From positions 1-11,750 of the forward strand of contig CATOLK010000026.1 in the NCBI GenBank assembly GCA_951801155.1: a stretch of 11,750 nucleotides of DNA. The letters run 5' to 3'. The notes beneath the pieces are model-generated. The model saw only the letters and a program-made list of their open reading frames with translations. It searched no databases and was not told the origin of the DNA. Positions 1 through 7,103 of this stretch are shown here, in pieces (position 1 is the stretch's first letter; every line of letters begins with the position of its first letter). Position numbers and translations under genes: made by a program. Source of the stretch: an uncultured Rickettsiales bacterium (GTDB lineage Bacteria; Pseudomonadota; Alphaproteobacteria; Rickettsiales; UBA1997).

Positions 1-1
1 C

Positions 2-110
2 AAGAAAATCTAATCTGGAATGACGTAAATAAAGGAAAATTAACAAAATAAACAAGCTTATTAAGAAATTCTAATCTGGAATCGTAAATAAAGGAAAATC
101 AAAAAAATAA
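2..110. repeat. Two tandem copies of a ~50-bp direct repeat
   Basis: Bases 2-51 and 63-110 are two copies in the same orientation, offset by 61 bases. They align over 48 positions with 3 mismatches plus a 2-base gap (GA present in copy 1 only). The shared core is CTAATCTGGAAT followed by CGTAAATAAAGGAAAAT. Because copy 1 begins at the window edge, more copies may lie upstream. The 10-mer TAATCTGGAA recurs inverted at 1131-1140, and a related TAATTCCAGG lies near 5200. The core resembles the GTCATTCCAG-type intergenic repeats known from Rickettsiales-like genomes, but that link is my inference. The remaining bases to 248 are A-rich, and I see no gene there. Confidence 0.75.
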
Positions 111-248
111 CAAATCCAATAAAAAAAGAAAGACATAAAAATAAAAATTATTAAAAAATAAAAAATATATATAGAAAATAAGAATAGTTTTATGTAAGAA
201 GTCTATTAAAGTATTGTGTAAAAATTCATAATTTAATGAAAATAACAA

Positions 249-277
249 TTGACTTTTTTAAAAAAAATTATTATTCT
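249..277 (+). promoter_or_regulatory. Predicted sigma-70 promoter of rph
   Basis: TTGACT (249-254, 5/6 match to the -35 consensus) is followed by a 17-base spacer and TATTCT (272-277, 4/6 match to -10). Transcription would begin near 284, leaving a leader of about 34 bases before the ATG at 318. This placement argues against translation from the in-frame TTG at 249, which would be the -35 box itself. Confidence 0.5.
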
Positions 278-317
278 GACAAAGATTTATGTTTTTTATG
301 AAAAAAATATTACGAAA

Positions 318-1037
318 ATGTTAAGACAATCAAACAGAAATATTGATGAATTAAGAGAGATTGAATTACAAACGAACATCAATAAATATGCAGAAGGTTC
401 ATGCCTTATATATTGTGGAGATACTCAAGTAATATGTAGTGCAACAGTGGAAGAAAAAATTCCACAATTTCTGAGAGGAAAAGGAAGCGGTTGGGTAACT
501 GCTGAATATAATATGATCCCAAGAGCGACTGAAACAAGAGTCCAAAGAGATAGAGGTGATAAAATAAATAGTAGAAGTTTGGAAATTCAAAGATTAATAG
601 GTAGATCTTTAAGGGCTTGTATTGATTTGAAAAAATTGGGGGAAAGGCAGGTTGTAATTGATTGCGATGTGATACAAGCTGATGGAGGTACTAGATGTGC
701 TTCTGTAACTGGTGGTTTTGTTGCTTTATACTTAGCAGTGGACTATTTGGTAAAAAAACAAATTTTAAAGGAAAATCCTATTACTAATTTTATTGCTGCT
801 ATATCTTGTGGTATATATAAAAATACTTGTTTGTTGGATTTTGATTATAAAGAAGATAGTAATTCTGAGACGGACGTTAATTTTGTAATAAATGATAAGA
901 ATGAAATTATTGAAGTTCAAGGAACTGCTGAGGGAAAACCTTTTTCATTTTCTAAATTGGATGAGTTATTTAATTTAGCTTGTAAAGGTGCACAAGAAAT
1001 TATAAAAAAAGAAAAAGAAGCTTTGGGATTAAAATAA
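318..1037 (+). CDS. rph: Ribonuclease PH
   Basis: RNase PH is a phosphorolytic 3'-to-5' exoribonuclease that trims the 3' ends of tRNA precursors, using phosphate and releasing nucleoside diphosphates; the enzyme is a hexameric ring. The 239-residue product matches the family's usual ~238. Family blocks run in order: CSATVEE (40-46), GSGWVTAEYNMIPRAT (56-71), EIQRLIGRSLRA (89-100), the phosphate-binding QADGGTR (120-126) and EDSNSETD (179-186), whose acidic residues match the catalytic/metal site. QGTAEGKPFS (201-210) is the typical C-terminal block. The ATG at 318 was chosen over the in-frame TTG at 249 because family members begin just before the R-x(6)-L-R-like segment seen here as NRNIDELREIELQTN, and a promoter fills the extra 69 bases. 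There is no clear Shine-Dalgarno. The gene is monocistronic in this window. Confidence 0.96.
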   Translation: MLRQSNRNIDELREIELQTNINKYAEGSCLIYCGDTQVICSATVEEKIPQFLRGKGSGWVTAEYNMIPRATETRVQRDRGDKINSRSLEIQRLIGRSLRACIDLKKLGERQVVIDCDVIQADGGTRCASVTGGFVALYLAVDYLVKKQILKENPITNFIAAISCGIYKNTCLLDFDYKEDSNSETDVNFVINDKNEIIEVQGTAEGKPFSFSKLDELFNLACKGAQEIIKKEKEALGLK

Positions 1038-1043
1038 TTAATT

Positions 1044-1075
1044 ACTTATATAATGTAAGTTTTTAATTTTTTATC
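1044..1075 (+). terminator. Likely intrinsic terminator of rph
   Basis: Seven bases after the rph stop codon, 1044-1060 can form a 7-bp stem (one G-T wobble) with a 3-base loop. A T-rich run, TTTTAATTTTTT, follows. The stem is AT-rich and so weak, but its position and T-tract fit an intrinsic terminator. Confidence 0.5.
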
Positions 1076-1542
1076 TTAAATTATTGTATTAATTACAGTA
1101 AAAATGGTTATTGTATATATAAATAAAAATTTCCAGATTAATTTTTATTATTTTTATAATTTTAATATATTTTTTAGTATTATAACTTAAGTAATTTATA
1201 TTTTAGTATAATTTTAATCTTATTTTTTAATATACTTTTTCTTTTATTTTTAATAGTTTTTTTAGAAAATTTTTTATTTTGGAAAATATATTTTTTCAGT
1301 GAATATATAATTAAAAAGTATTGATATTAGAAATCTTAAGTGTTAATTTTTTAATTGTATTAAGAAAACTCTGAATTTTTGACATTTATCTATTTTGTTT
1401 TAATAAGTAAACAATTATTTACAAACTTTTTAAATTAAAATATTAAATATAATACTATTTTTTCCTTGCTTTTTATTTATTTATTTATTACTTTAAATAT
1501 AATTAGTTTTAAAATATTTAATAATTTACTGTTTTTACAATA
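1076..1542. other. Gene-poor AT-rich spacer between rph and ftsA
   Basis: I find no credible gene here; the longest ATG reading frames are under about 30 codons of low-complexity sequence. Visible items are TTCCAGATTA (1131-1140), an inverted match to the core of the repeat at 2-110, and a perfect TTGACA (1379-1384) with only a poor -10 (TAATAA, 1401-1406). Four tandem TTTA units (1472-1487) lie just upstream of a TATAAT box. In many alphaproteobacteria ddl/ftsQ precede ftsA, but I see no remnant of them. Confidence 0.6.
1498..1503 (+). promoter_or_regulatory. Possible -10 box for the ftsA operon
   Basis: This is a perfect TATAAT 39 bases upstream of the ftsA ATG. No convincing -35 lies at the right distance: the position falls in the TTTA repeat tract at 1472-1487. 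In sequence this AT-rich a lone TATAAT is weak evidence. Confidence 0.3.
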
Positions 1543-2790
1543 ATGAGCAAAATAATATCAAGTATAGATATAGGGAATAGCAAAATTATATGTTTAATAG
1601 CTCAGTTAAACGATGAGAATAGAATATATATAAAAAGTGCTAGTATTTACGAATCAAGAGGTATTGTTAACAGCAACATTGTTGATATAGATTTAATTAC
1701 TCAATCAATTGTAAAAACAATAGCAAAGGCAGAAAAAATTTTTAAAAAAAACATAGATACATTATCGGTTAATATTTCGGGGGACAAACTAAAATCAAAA
1801 GAACATAATGCGGAGATAGATTTTGCAATAAATAAAATTATAGATAAAAGAAATATTTTTTATTTATCTAAAGAATTAAAAACTAAATTAGAAAGTGATA
1901 ATAAAACTTTAATTCATGCAATTCCAGTAAATTATTTTGTTAATAAAATTAAGGTGGAAAATCCAATAGGTATGTCTGGAAATAATTTAAAAATACAATT
2001 CCATACCTTTTATACAAATAAAAATAAAATAGATAATTTTGTAAATTGTTTTAAAAAAATTCAGTTGAAAGTTGATTCTTTTGTATTTAGTGCTTATGCG
2101 TCTGCTTTAGCTACTATGACTGAAGAAGAAAAAAAAATGAATATTTTAGTTATTGATTTGGGTAGTTTACAGACATCTTTTGCTCTTATGATTAAGAATA
2201 AGTTTGTTTTTGGGCATTCAATTCCACTGGGTGGTGCCACTATAACTATGGATATAGCTAATGTATTGAAAACAGATTTTTCTGTAGCTGAAAATATAAA
2301 ATTACATAATACAAATCTTTTTTTTAGTGAAGTTGAAAATAGAGAATTTATAAAAATTAATATTTCAAATAATGATAAAGAGTTATATAGGATATCACAT
2401 TTCAAAAAAGGTTTAATAAATAATATTTTTAAAGAAAGAATTCTTGAAATAATAGAAATAATTATTGAAATTATTAAAAATAAAGGGTTTGATAATATAA
2501 ATAAAATAATATTGTGTGGAGGAACTGCAAAAGTTTTGGGAGTGGATATATTTATAAATGAAAAAATAAAAATTGATACTAGAGTTGGATATATAAATGG
2601 AAGAAATTTTTTAATATCGCATATGTTAGATAAAGAAATAATGAGGGAACCAATTTATGCTACAAGTATAGGAATACTGCAATATATAGTTAATTCTTAT
2701 AGACAAAATGGCATTAACACTATGAAGTCTGGCAAGAATAACTTTGTTAATAAAGTTATTGATTTTTTAATTAATTTGTTTATTTCTTAA
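1543..2790 (+). CDS. ftsA: Cell division protein FtsA
   Basis: FtsA is an actin-like protein that tethers FtsZ filaments to the inner face of the cytoplasmic membrane and recruits later division proteins. The product has 415 residues, close to the family norm of about 420. It shows the phosphate-1 motif SSIDIGNSKI (6-15), a 1C subdomain containing HAIPVNYFV...NPIGMSG (125-146), phosphate-2 VIDLGSLQTSFAL (203-215), SIPLGGATITMDIANVL (226-242), and adenosine motif IILCGGTAKVLGV (322-334). The last ~15 residues (about 401-415, VNKVIDFLINLF) form the amphipathic membrane-targeting helix. Phosphate-2 is degenerate: the usual Gly-rich GGGTT-like run reads GSLQTS. The ATG has no Shine-Dalgarno, but the actin-like fold starts immediately after it. 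It is the first gene of an operon with two ftsZ-type genes, 16 bases before the next. Confidence 0.95.
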   Translation: MSKIISSIDIGNSKIICLIAQLNDENRIYIKSASIYESRGIVNSNIVDIDLITQSIVKTIAKAEKIFKKNIDTLSVNISGDKLKSKEHNAEIDFAINKIIDKRNIFYLSKELKTKLESDNKTLIHAIPVNYFVNKIKVENPIGMSGNNLKIQFHTFYTNKNKIDNFVNCFKKIQLKVDSFVFSAYASALATMTEEEKKMNILVIDLGSLQTSFALMIKNKFVFGHSIPLGGATITMDIANVLKTDFSVAENIKLHNTNLFFSEVENREFIKINISNNDKELYRISHFKKGLINNIFKERILEIIEIIIEIIKNKGFDNINKIILCGGTAKVLGVDIFINEKIKIDTRVGYINGRNFLISHMLDKEIMREPIYATSIGILQYIVNSYRQNGINTMKSGKNNFVNKVIDFLINLFIS

Positions 2791-2806
2791 TAAAAAAGGT
2801 AGAACT

Positions 2807-3472
2807 ATGACAGTTTTAGATAAAAACGAAATTACTTGTGAAAATTTAGTAAAATTACTTGATCTTAATGATCGAAAATTAAATAATGTCTTGTTATTCG
2901 GTGTTGGAGGAAGTGGTATTAATACTTTAAATAGTTTCGATACTAAAGATAATAAAAATATTGAATTAGTAGTTGCTAGTAGTAATGTAAATAAGTTGGA
3001 CAAATCTAAGTTGGGAAATAAATTATTTTTAGGAAAGAAAAAAGATGGTGAAACTGTTAAAGTAATTGCTGGATTTGATCCGTCTGTAGGAAGAGTTTTA
3101 GCAGAAAATAATATTGAAGAAATAGAACAATATCTAATTGGAAAAGATTTAATAATTACAGTTGGTGGTATGAGTGGTGGAACTGCAACTGGTGTAATCC
3201 CTGTAGTTCTTAAAAAAGCAAAAGAATTAAATATTCCATCAATAGCAATAATTACAATTCCTTTTTCCTATGAAGGAAGTATGAGAAAAGAATTAGCTGA
3301 AGAAGGTGTAGAAAAGATAAAAGAGAGAGCTGGTATAACAATTATTTACAATAATGAAGAATTAATTGAAGAACTAAAAAATAAACCAGATCATAAAAAT
3401 ATTTTATTGGAATTAGATTTATCAATTTGTGGTATTATTGATAAAATAATCAATGTATTAATAAAAAAATAA
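2807..3472 (+). CDS. Truncated FtsZ paralogue (nucleotide-binding half only)
   Basis: This 221-residue protein is colinear with residues 1-221 of the FtsZ encoded next door, at roughly two-fifths identity by eye, and stops at the end of helix H7. It lacks the T7 loop, the second globular domain, the linker and the C-terminal peptide. Recognisable elements are T1 FGVGGSGINTL (31-41), T3 IAGFDPSVGR (87-96, with a ~3-residue insertion before it), T4 GGMSGGTATG (120-129, normally GMGGGTGTG), PFSYEG (152-157) and YNNEEL (181-186). Changes at nucleotide-contacting places include NTD to SSN in T2 and loss of the H7 D-N pair. Its N-terminal tail (LDKNEITCEN) mirrors LDGNEIILEN in the neighbour, which points to tandem duplication. 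A good AAGG ribosome site (2796-2799) precedes the ATG. It may regulate or cap FtsZ filaments, or bind FtsA; this is inference. I see no frameshift or leftover C-terminal fragment. Confidence 0.85.
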   Translation: MTVLDKNEITCENLVKLLDLNDRKLNNVLLFGVGGSGINTLNSFDTKDNKNIELVVASSNVNKLDKSKLGNKLFLGKKKDGETVKVIAGFDPSVGRVLAENNIEEIEQYLIGKDLIITVGGMSGGTATGVIPVVLKKAKELNIPSIAIITIPFSYEGSMRKELAEEGVEKIKERAGITIIYNNEELIEELKNKPDHKNILLELDLSICGIIDKIINVLIKK

Positions 3473-3487
3473 AATTGAGAAAAGCAA

Positions 3488-5113
3488 ATGTTAGATGGAA
3501 ATGAAATAATTTTGGAAAATTCTATAATAAGTAATTTTGAGAATGAATATAAAGAAAAATTTGATCCTAAAATTTTAGTATTTGGTGTTGGTGGTGGTGG
3601 AGTAAATGCATTGAATAGTATGGCTGAAAGTGATTTAATAGATGTTGATAATCTTGAATTTGTTGTAGCTAATACTGATTATCAAAGTTTAGAAGGTTCT
3701 AAAGTAAAAAATAAAATACTTCTAGGAAAAAAATTAACAAGAGGAATAGGTGCGGGAGCTGATCCGGAAGTTGGAAGAGCTGCTGCAGAAGAAAGTTTAG
3801 ATGAGATAGATAAATATCTTGAAGATATTGATATGATATTTATAACTGCTGGAATGGGCGGTGGAACAGGAACTGGAGCTGCTCCTGTAATTGCGAAAAA
3901 AGCTAGAGAAAGAGATATTTTAGTGGCCTCAATAGTTACTACTCCTTTTGATGTTGAAGGAAGTGTAAGAATGCAAATGGCAAAAGGTGGTATTGAAGAA
4001 TTAAAGAAAAATGTTGATACTTTAATAATAGTTCCAAATCAAAATCTTTTTAGACTGGCAAATAAAGATACAAGGATGCAGGATTCTCTACAAATGGTGG
4101 ATAATGTACTAAAATCTGGAGTAAAAAGTATAGTAGATTTAATCAAAAAAAATGGTTTTATGAATCTTGAATTTTCTGATATTAGAACTGTGATGAAGAA
4201 AATTGGAAAAGCTATGATGGGAACCGGTGAAGCTAGCGGAGAGAATAGAGCTATAAGAGCCGTAGAAGAGGCAATTTCGAATCCACTTTTAGATAATATT
4301 TCTATAAAAGGAGCTAAGGGTGTAATTGTTAATATGACTGGACCAACTGATACAACTTTGTTTGAATTCGAAAATGCTGGTAAAAGAATAAGAGATGAGA
4401 TAAATAATGAATATGCTAAAATAATATTTGGAAATGTATTTGATGATAGTTTAGGAGATACGATTAGGGTTTCTATTTTTGCTACAGGAATAGATGAAAA
4501 TGAAGAACATTTTATTGATCAGAATGAAAATAAAGTTATTAACAATGATAATAGTGATTATTGTAGTGATATAAGTAATTCGTCTTACAATAAAAATATT
4601 TATAATAATATAGAAAGTAAAATTCCTCTTGATGAAGATGAATATTTTTTAAATATTTCGGATGAGAAAGAAAAAAATAATAGTATGGAAAAAATAAATA
4701 TTGATAGAATTGATAATCTGGATAATACAGATATTATTGGCAATAATAAGAATAGTAATTTTGCAAAAAAAAATATAGTTAGAAATAAAATTGGTGGTGA
4801 AAATTATTATCAAGAAGATGATGATATATTTGATATGGGTAAAGCGGTAAAATATGATGAGTTCGGTAAAAAGCAAGGTATATATCCATCTAAAGTTTTT
4901 TATAAAGAAATAGAAAATAATGTAGAGGAGTTAAAGCAAAATAATCATAATAAAATGACTAAAAAAAGTGGCTTTTTCAGTAATTTTTTTAGTAATTCTA
5001 AAAAAAATTCTAGTGTTAATATAGATAATGACATTGATGATGATGACGATGAAGATTTAGATATAAATTTATATAAAACGCCATCCTATTATAGGAATAA
5101 AAATATGAATTAA
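3488..5113 (+). CDS. ftsZ: Cell division protein FtsZ
   Basis: FtsZ is the tubulin-like GTPase that polymerises into the Z-ring at the division site. The product has 541 residues, longer than E. coli FtsZ (383) because of a long linker. The globular domain covers about 28-335: T1 FGVGGGGVNAL (32-42), T2 ANTDYQSL (61-68), T3 GAGADPEVGRAAAEES (88-103), tubulin signature GMGGGTGTG (122-130), PFDVEG (153-158), PNQNLFRLA (183-191) and T7 loop NGFMNLEFSDIRTVM (222-236). In T7 the first acidic residue of N-x-D-x-x-D is Glu (E228); D231 is kept. Residues ~336-520 are a disordered Asn/Asp/Glu-rich linker holding a basic-aromatic patch, KKSGFFSNFFSNSKK (492-506). The tail DLDINLYKTPSYYRNKN matches the conserved C-terminal peptide that binds FtsA (compare DIPAFLRR). 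It lies 15 bases after the truncated paralogue. No lpxC follows. Confidence 0.97.
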   Translation: MLDGNEIILENSIISNFENEYKEKFDPKILVFGVGGGGVNALNSMAESDLIDVDNLEFVVANTDYQSLEGSKVKNKILLGKKLTRGIGAGADPEVGRAAAEESLDEIDKYLEDIDMIFITAGMGGGTGTGAAPVIAKKARERDILVASIVTTPFDVEGSVRMQMAKGGIEELKKNVDTLIIVPNQNLFRLANKDTRMQDSLQMVDNVLKSGVKSIVDLIKKNGFMNLEFSDIRTVMKKIGKAMMGTGEASGENRAIRAVEEAISNPLLDNISIKGAKGVIVNMTGPTDTTLFEFENAGKRIRDEINNEYAKIIFGNVFDDSLGDTIRVSIFATGIDENEEHFIDQNENKVINNDNSDYCSDISNSSYNKNIYNNIESKIPLDEDEYFLNISDEKEKNNSMEKINIDRIDNLDNTDIIGNNKNSNFAKKNIVRNKIGGENYYQEDDDIFDMGKAVKYDEFGKKQGIYPSKVFYKEIENNVEELKQNNHNKMTKKSGFFSNFFSNSKKNSSVNIDNDIDDDDDEDLDINLYKTPSYYRNKNMN

Positions 5114-5162
5114 TATTTCGGTTTGTAATTTTTGTGAATAAAATTAAAAATAAGTATTTGTG

Positions 5163-5182
5163 TTCGCTATCTTGATAACGAA
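5163..5182. repeat. Short inverted repeat (hairpin) after ftsZ
   Basis: TTCGCTATC and GATAACGAA are separated by two bases. On the plus strand one C-A mismatch interrupts the 9-bp stem; on the minus strand the same position is a G-T wobble, so the fold is better in minus-strand RNA. No T-tract follows on either strand, so it is not a standard terminator. Confidence 0.4.
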
Positions 5183-5331
5183 GTCGTTGTGTAGTCTGTA
5201 ATTCCAGGTTTTTTTGTCATCTACTTGTTGGTCTAAAAAATTTGATATGTAGGACTTTAAATATTGATTTTTCAATTAGTCTTCCTGTGTAAAATTTAAA
5301 TAAAACTTCAAATTTTGTTTTAAAATACTTT

Positions 5332-5398
5332 AACTTTTTAATATTTTTAATAATAGAAATGTGTATTGAATGTTTTTTATTAAAAATATTAAAAGTTT
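5332..5398. terminator. Long AT-only inverted repeat, possible bidirectional terminator
   Basis: AACTTTTTAATATTTTTAAT (from 5332) is complementary to the segment at about 5378-5398, with one extra T in the left arm and a loop of about 26 bases. The ~20-bp stem lies between two converging genes, 72 bases past the minus-strand stop codon and about 220 bases past the ftsZ stop. The arms themselves supply T-rich tracts in both directions. All-AT inverted repeats arise easily in this composition, so the terminator role is a tentative reading. Confidence 0.35.
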
Positions 5399-5470
5399 TA
5401 GTTTTTTATAATATTTGTTTTTTGTGAAATTCTTTTTATTTATGAAGTCTAAAAAATTAATAATCATTTT

Positions 5471-7057
5471 TTAAAAAAAATCCAAACTTTTTGATTTTTT
5501 TACATTTCCCGATATATTTATACTATCTATTTCATTTGAGGCATTACTCAAAAATTTTTCAAAAACAACCAATTCACAAATTTCATTAGTATTTGTTTTA
5601 ATTTCGGTATTTTCTGCTATTTCTAAAGCATTAGATAATTCTTCTACTCCATTATTTTTACTACTATATTCAATTTCATCTATTTCTTTAAGTTTTTCTG
5701 CAATCTTTACTAAAATACTAATACCCAAATTTTCTAACATAAATGGTTGTTTTATGAATTTATAAAATTCAGAATCTATAAAAAATCGCCAATTAGAAAG
5801 TGGTGCTAATTTTACCAATTTTTCTTTAAATTCTTCTTTATTATTAATATAATCCATAGTTGATAAATCTTCAATGATATTATATTCAGGGTTTTCATTA
5901 AAAATGATATTAAAATTTCTTTCAATTTTTTCTATTATATGATTTATTAATTTATTTAAATTTTCCTCTTTTCTAATTAGTATTGAGTATCCTATAATAT
6001 GTATAGTACCCATAGACATAGGAGTAAAAGAAGGTACGAATTTAAAATTTTTAGTTTTTTTGTCAAATTCAATTAATTTTTCTCTTTCTTTTGGATTTTT
6101 AGCACGATTAATCTCTCCTTCTGTAATGACAGAATTTATTTTAATGTCTAATTCTGTTATTTTTTTATATCTAATTAATGCTAGGGTTTCAAATATATCT
6201 ATTCTTTCTTCTTCTGTAAGAATATCAAAATATTTTAAAAATAATTCTACTCTTTCTTTCAAATAATCTTCCAAATATTCACATGCTTTAATTTTGATAT
6301 TTTCTATTATATGTTTTTCACTCTTATTAAAATTATTTTCTTCTACTTCTTGAACAATATCGTTTGATAATTTTATTATGTAATCATTTAAAAGTTTACC
6401 ATCTCCCTTTTCAAAAATTTGTTTAAGGTTAATTAATAATTGTTCTGTAATGAGACCTATAGTTGCAGCTGAATAAAATAAATTTTGTGGCAAAGTAGAT
6501 TCTGTAAAACCACATTTTGCTACAATTTGTTTTATTATTTTATAAGGATTTATATAATCATTAATTCTTTTTTCTTCATTAAATCTTTCAAGATTATTTT
6601 CATCTAATATGGAACTGTTAATATTTATACCATTAGCAGGACTACCTGATAAAGAAATATTAGAATTATACTTTGTAATCCTACCTTTTTTTTTATAACA
6701 ATTAAGATCTTGGTTATATCTTATATAATTAAGCGAATCAGAATCCATAAAGTCAATAACTTTATCTAATTCATTCATTTTACTTTTTAGTTTTTTATTT
6801 TTTGATTTATTAACTACTTTTCTGAAATCTTCGATACTTCTTCTGCTACCTTTATGTTTAAGATAATCAGCAAGTTTTTCTGTCAATAAAACACAATTAT
6901 CTTCGTTATAGGAATATGGGATAATTGTATCGTTCGTTTTTATTTCTCCGTTTAAAAATTCCATAATTTTTATTCTATCGTTCTTAGTATATAAGTCAAA
7001 TTCGAATCTTTTTGGAGTTAGTGTATTTAATTCTATTTCTATTTCTGTATCAAACAT
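5471..7057 (-). CDS. Hypothetical protein, 528 aa, unrecognised
   Basis: I do not recognise this protein. The frame is open for 528 codons on the minus strand and starts with ATG at 7057 (MFDTEIEIEL); GGGAAAA upstream is a possible weak ribosome site. There is no signal peptide and no clear membrane segment, so it appears soluble, and it is mostly charged and predicted-helical. Visible features are a basic stretch at about 68-95 (HKGSRRSIEDFRKVV, then NKSKNKKLKSK), a Ser/Asn-rich segment NSNISLSGSPANGININSS at 131-149, a conserved-looking VPSFTPMSMGTIHIIGYSI (341-359), and a final NISGNVKKSKSLDFF with a basic cluster near the C-terminus. Two Cys lie early (C55, C120). It stands alone between convergent ftsZ and divergent lptD, with its own promoter and operator-like dyad. 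A lineage-specific cytoplasmic protein or secreted host-directed effector are both possible; nothing decides. Confidence 0.8.
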   Translation of the reverse strand: MFDTEIEIELNTLTPKRFEFDLYTKNDRIKIMEFLNGEIKTNDTIIPYSYNEDNCVLLTEKLADYLKHKGSRRSIEDFRKVVNKSKNKKLKSKMNELDKVIDFMDSDSLNYIRYNQDLNCYKKKGRITKYNSNISLSGSPANGININSSILDENNLERFNEEKRINDYINPYKIIKQIVAKCGFTESTLPQNLFYSAATIGLITEQLLINLKQIFEKGDGKLLNDYIIKLSNDIVQEVEENNFNKSEKHIIENIKIKACEYLEDYLKERVELFLKYFDILTEEERIDIFETLALIRYKKITELDIKINSVITEGEINRAKNPKEREKLIEFDKKTKNFKFVPSFTPMSMGTIHIIGYSILIRKEENLNKLINHIIEKIERNFNIIFNENPEYNIIEDLSTMDYINNKEEFKEKLVKLAPLSNWRFFIDSEFYKFIKQPFMLENLGISILVKIAEKLKEIDEIEYSSKNNGVEELSNALEIAENTEIKTNTNEICELVVFEKFLSNASNEIDSINISGNVKKSKSLDFF

Positions 7058-7103
7058 ATATATATTTTCCCAATATTGTTAATATTTTTTATTAGATAAT
7101 AGT

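Larger units (their letters stand above)
5114..5470. other. Convergent spacer between ftsZ and the minus-strand orphan gene
   Basis: No gene is visible; all reading frames are short. The first part (about 5155-5290) is visibly less AT-rich than other spacers and contains a short hairpin (5163-5182), TAATTCCAGG (near 5200), and GTCTAAAAAATT at 5231-5242, which recurs at 5447-5458. The latter part holds a long AT-only inverted repeat (5332-5398). It does not fold as a tRNA that I can recognise. It could hold terminators for both converging genes, an untranslated RNA, or a decayed element. Confidence 0.5.

Noticed and set aside
2..110. CRISPR array
   Set aside because: There are only two copies, the copies are nearly contiguous with an ~11-base gap, and no unique spacers or cas genes are seen.
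249..317. N-terminal extension of RNase PH from the TTG at 249
   Set aside because: It would add 23 residues not found in the family, and the TTG belongs to a good -35 box; the ATG at 318 gives the normal 239-residue length.
1379..1406. TTGACA promoter in the rph-ftsA spacer
   Set aside because: The -35 is perfect, but the -10 at the right distance (TAATAA) matches only 3/6 and it lies about 140 bases from ftsA; it is noted in the spacer entry but not called.
2094..2405. Antisense open frame of 103 codons inside ftsA
   Set aside because: It lies opposite a well-supported gene, has no family resemblance, and reflects the AT-rich codons of ftsA.
2807..3472. Reading the short FtsZ gene as a frameshifted pseudogene of a full-length ftsZ
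   Set aside because: Only 15 bases separate its stop from the next ATG, so no C-terminal half remains to be joined; the frame is clean and keeps its own ribosome site.
5155..5290. tRNA or other known RNA gene
   Set aside because: I could not find a cloverleaf, a CCA-adjacent acceptor stem or any other recognisable conserved RNA core.
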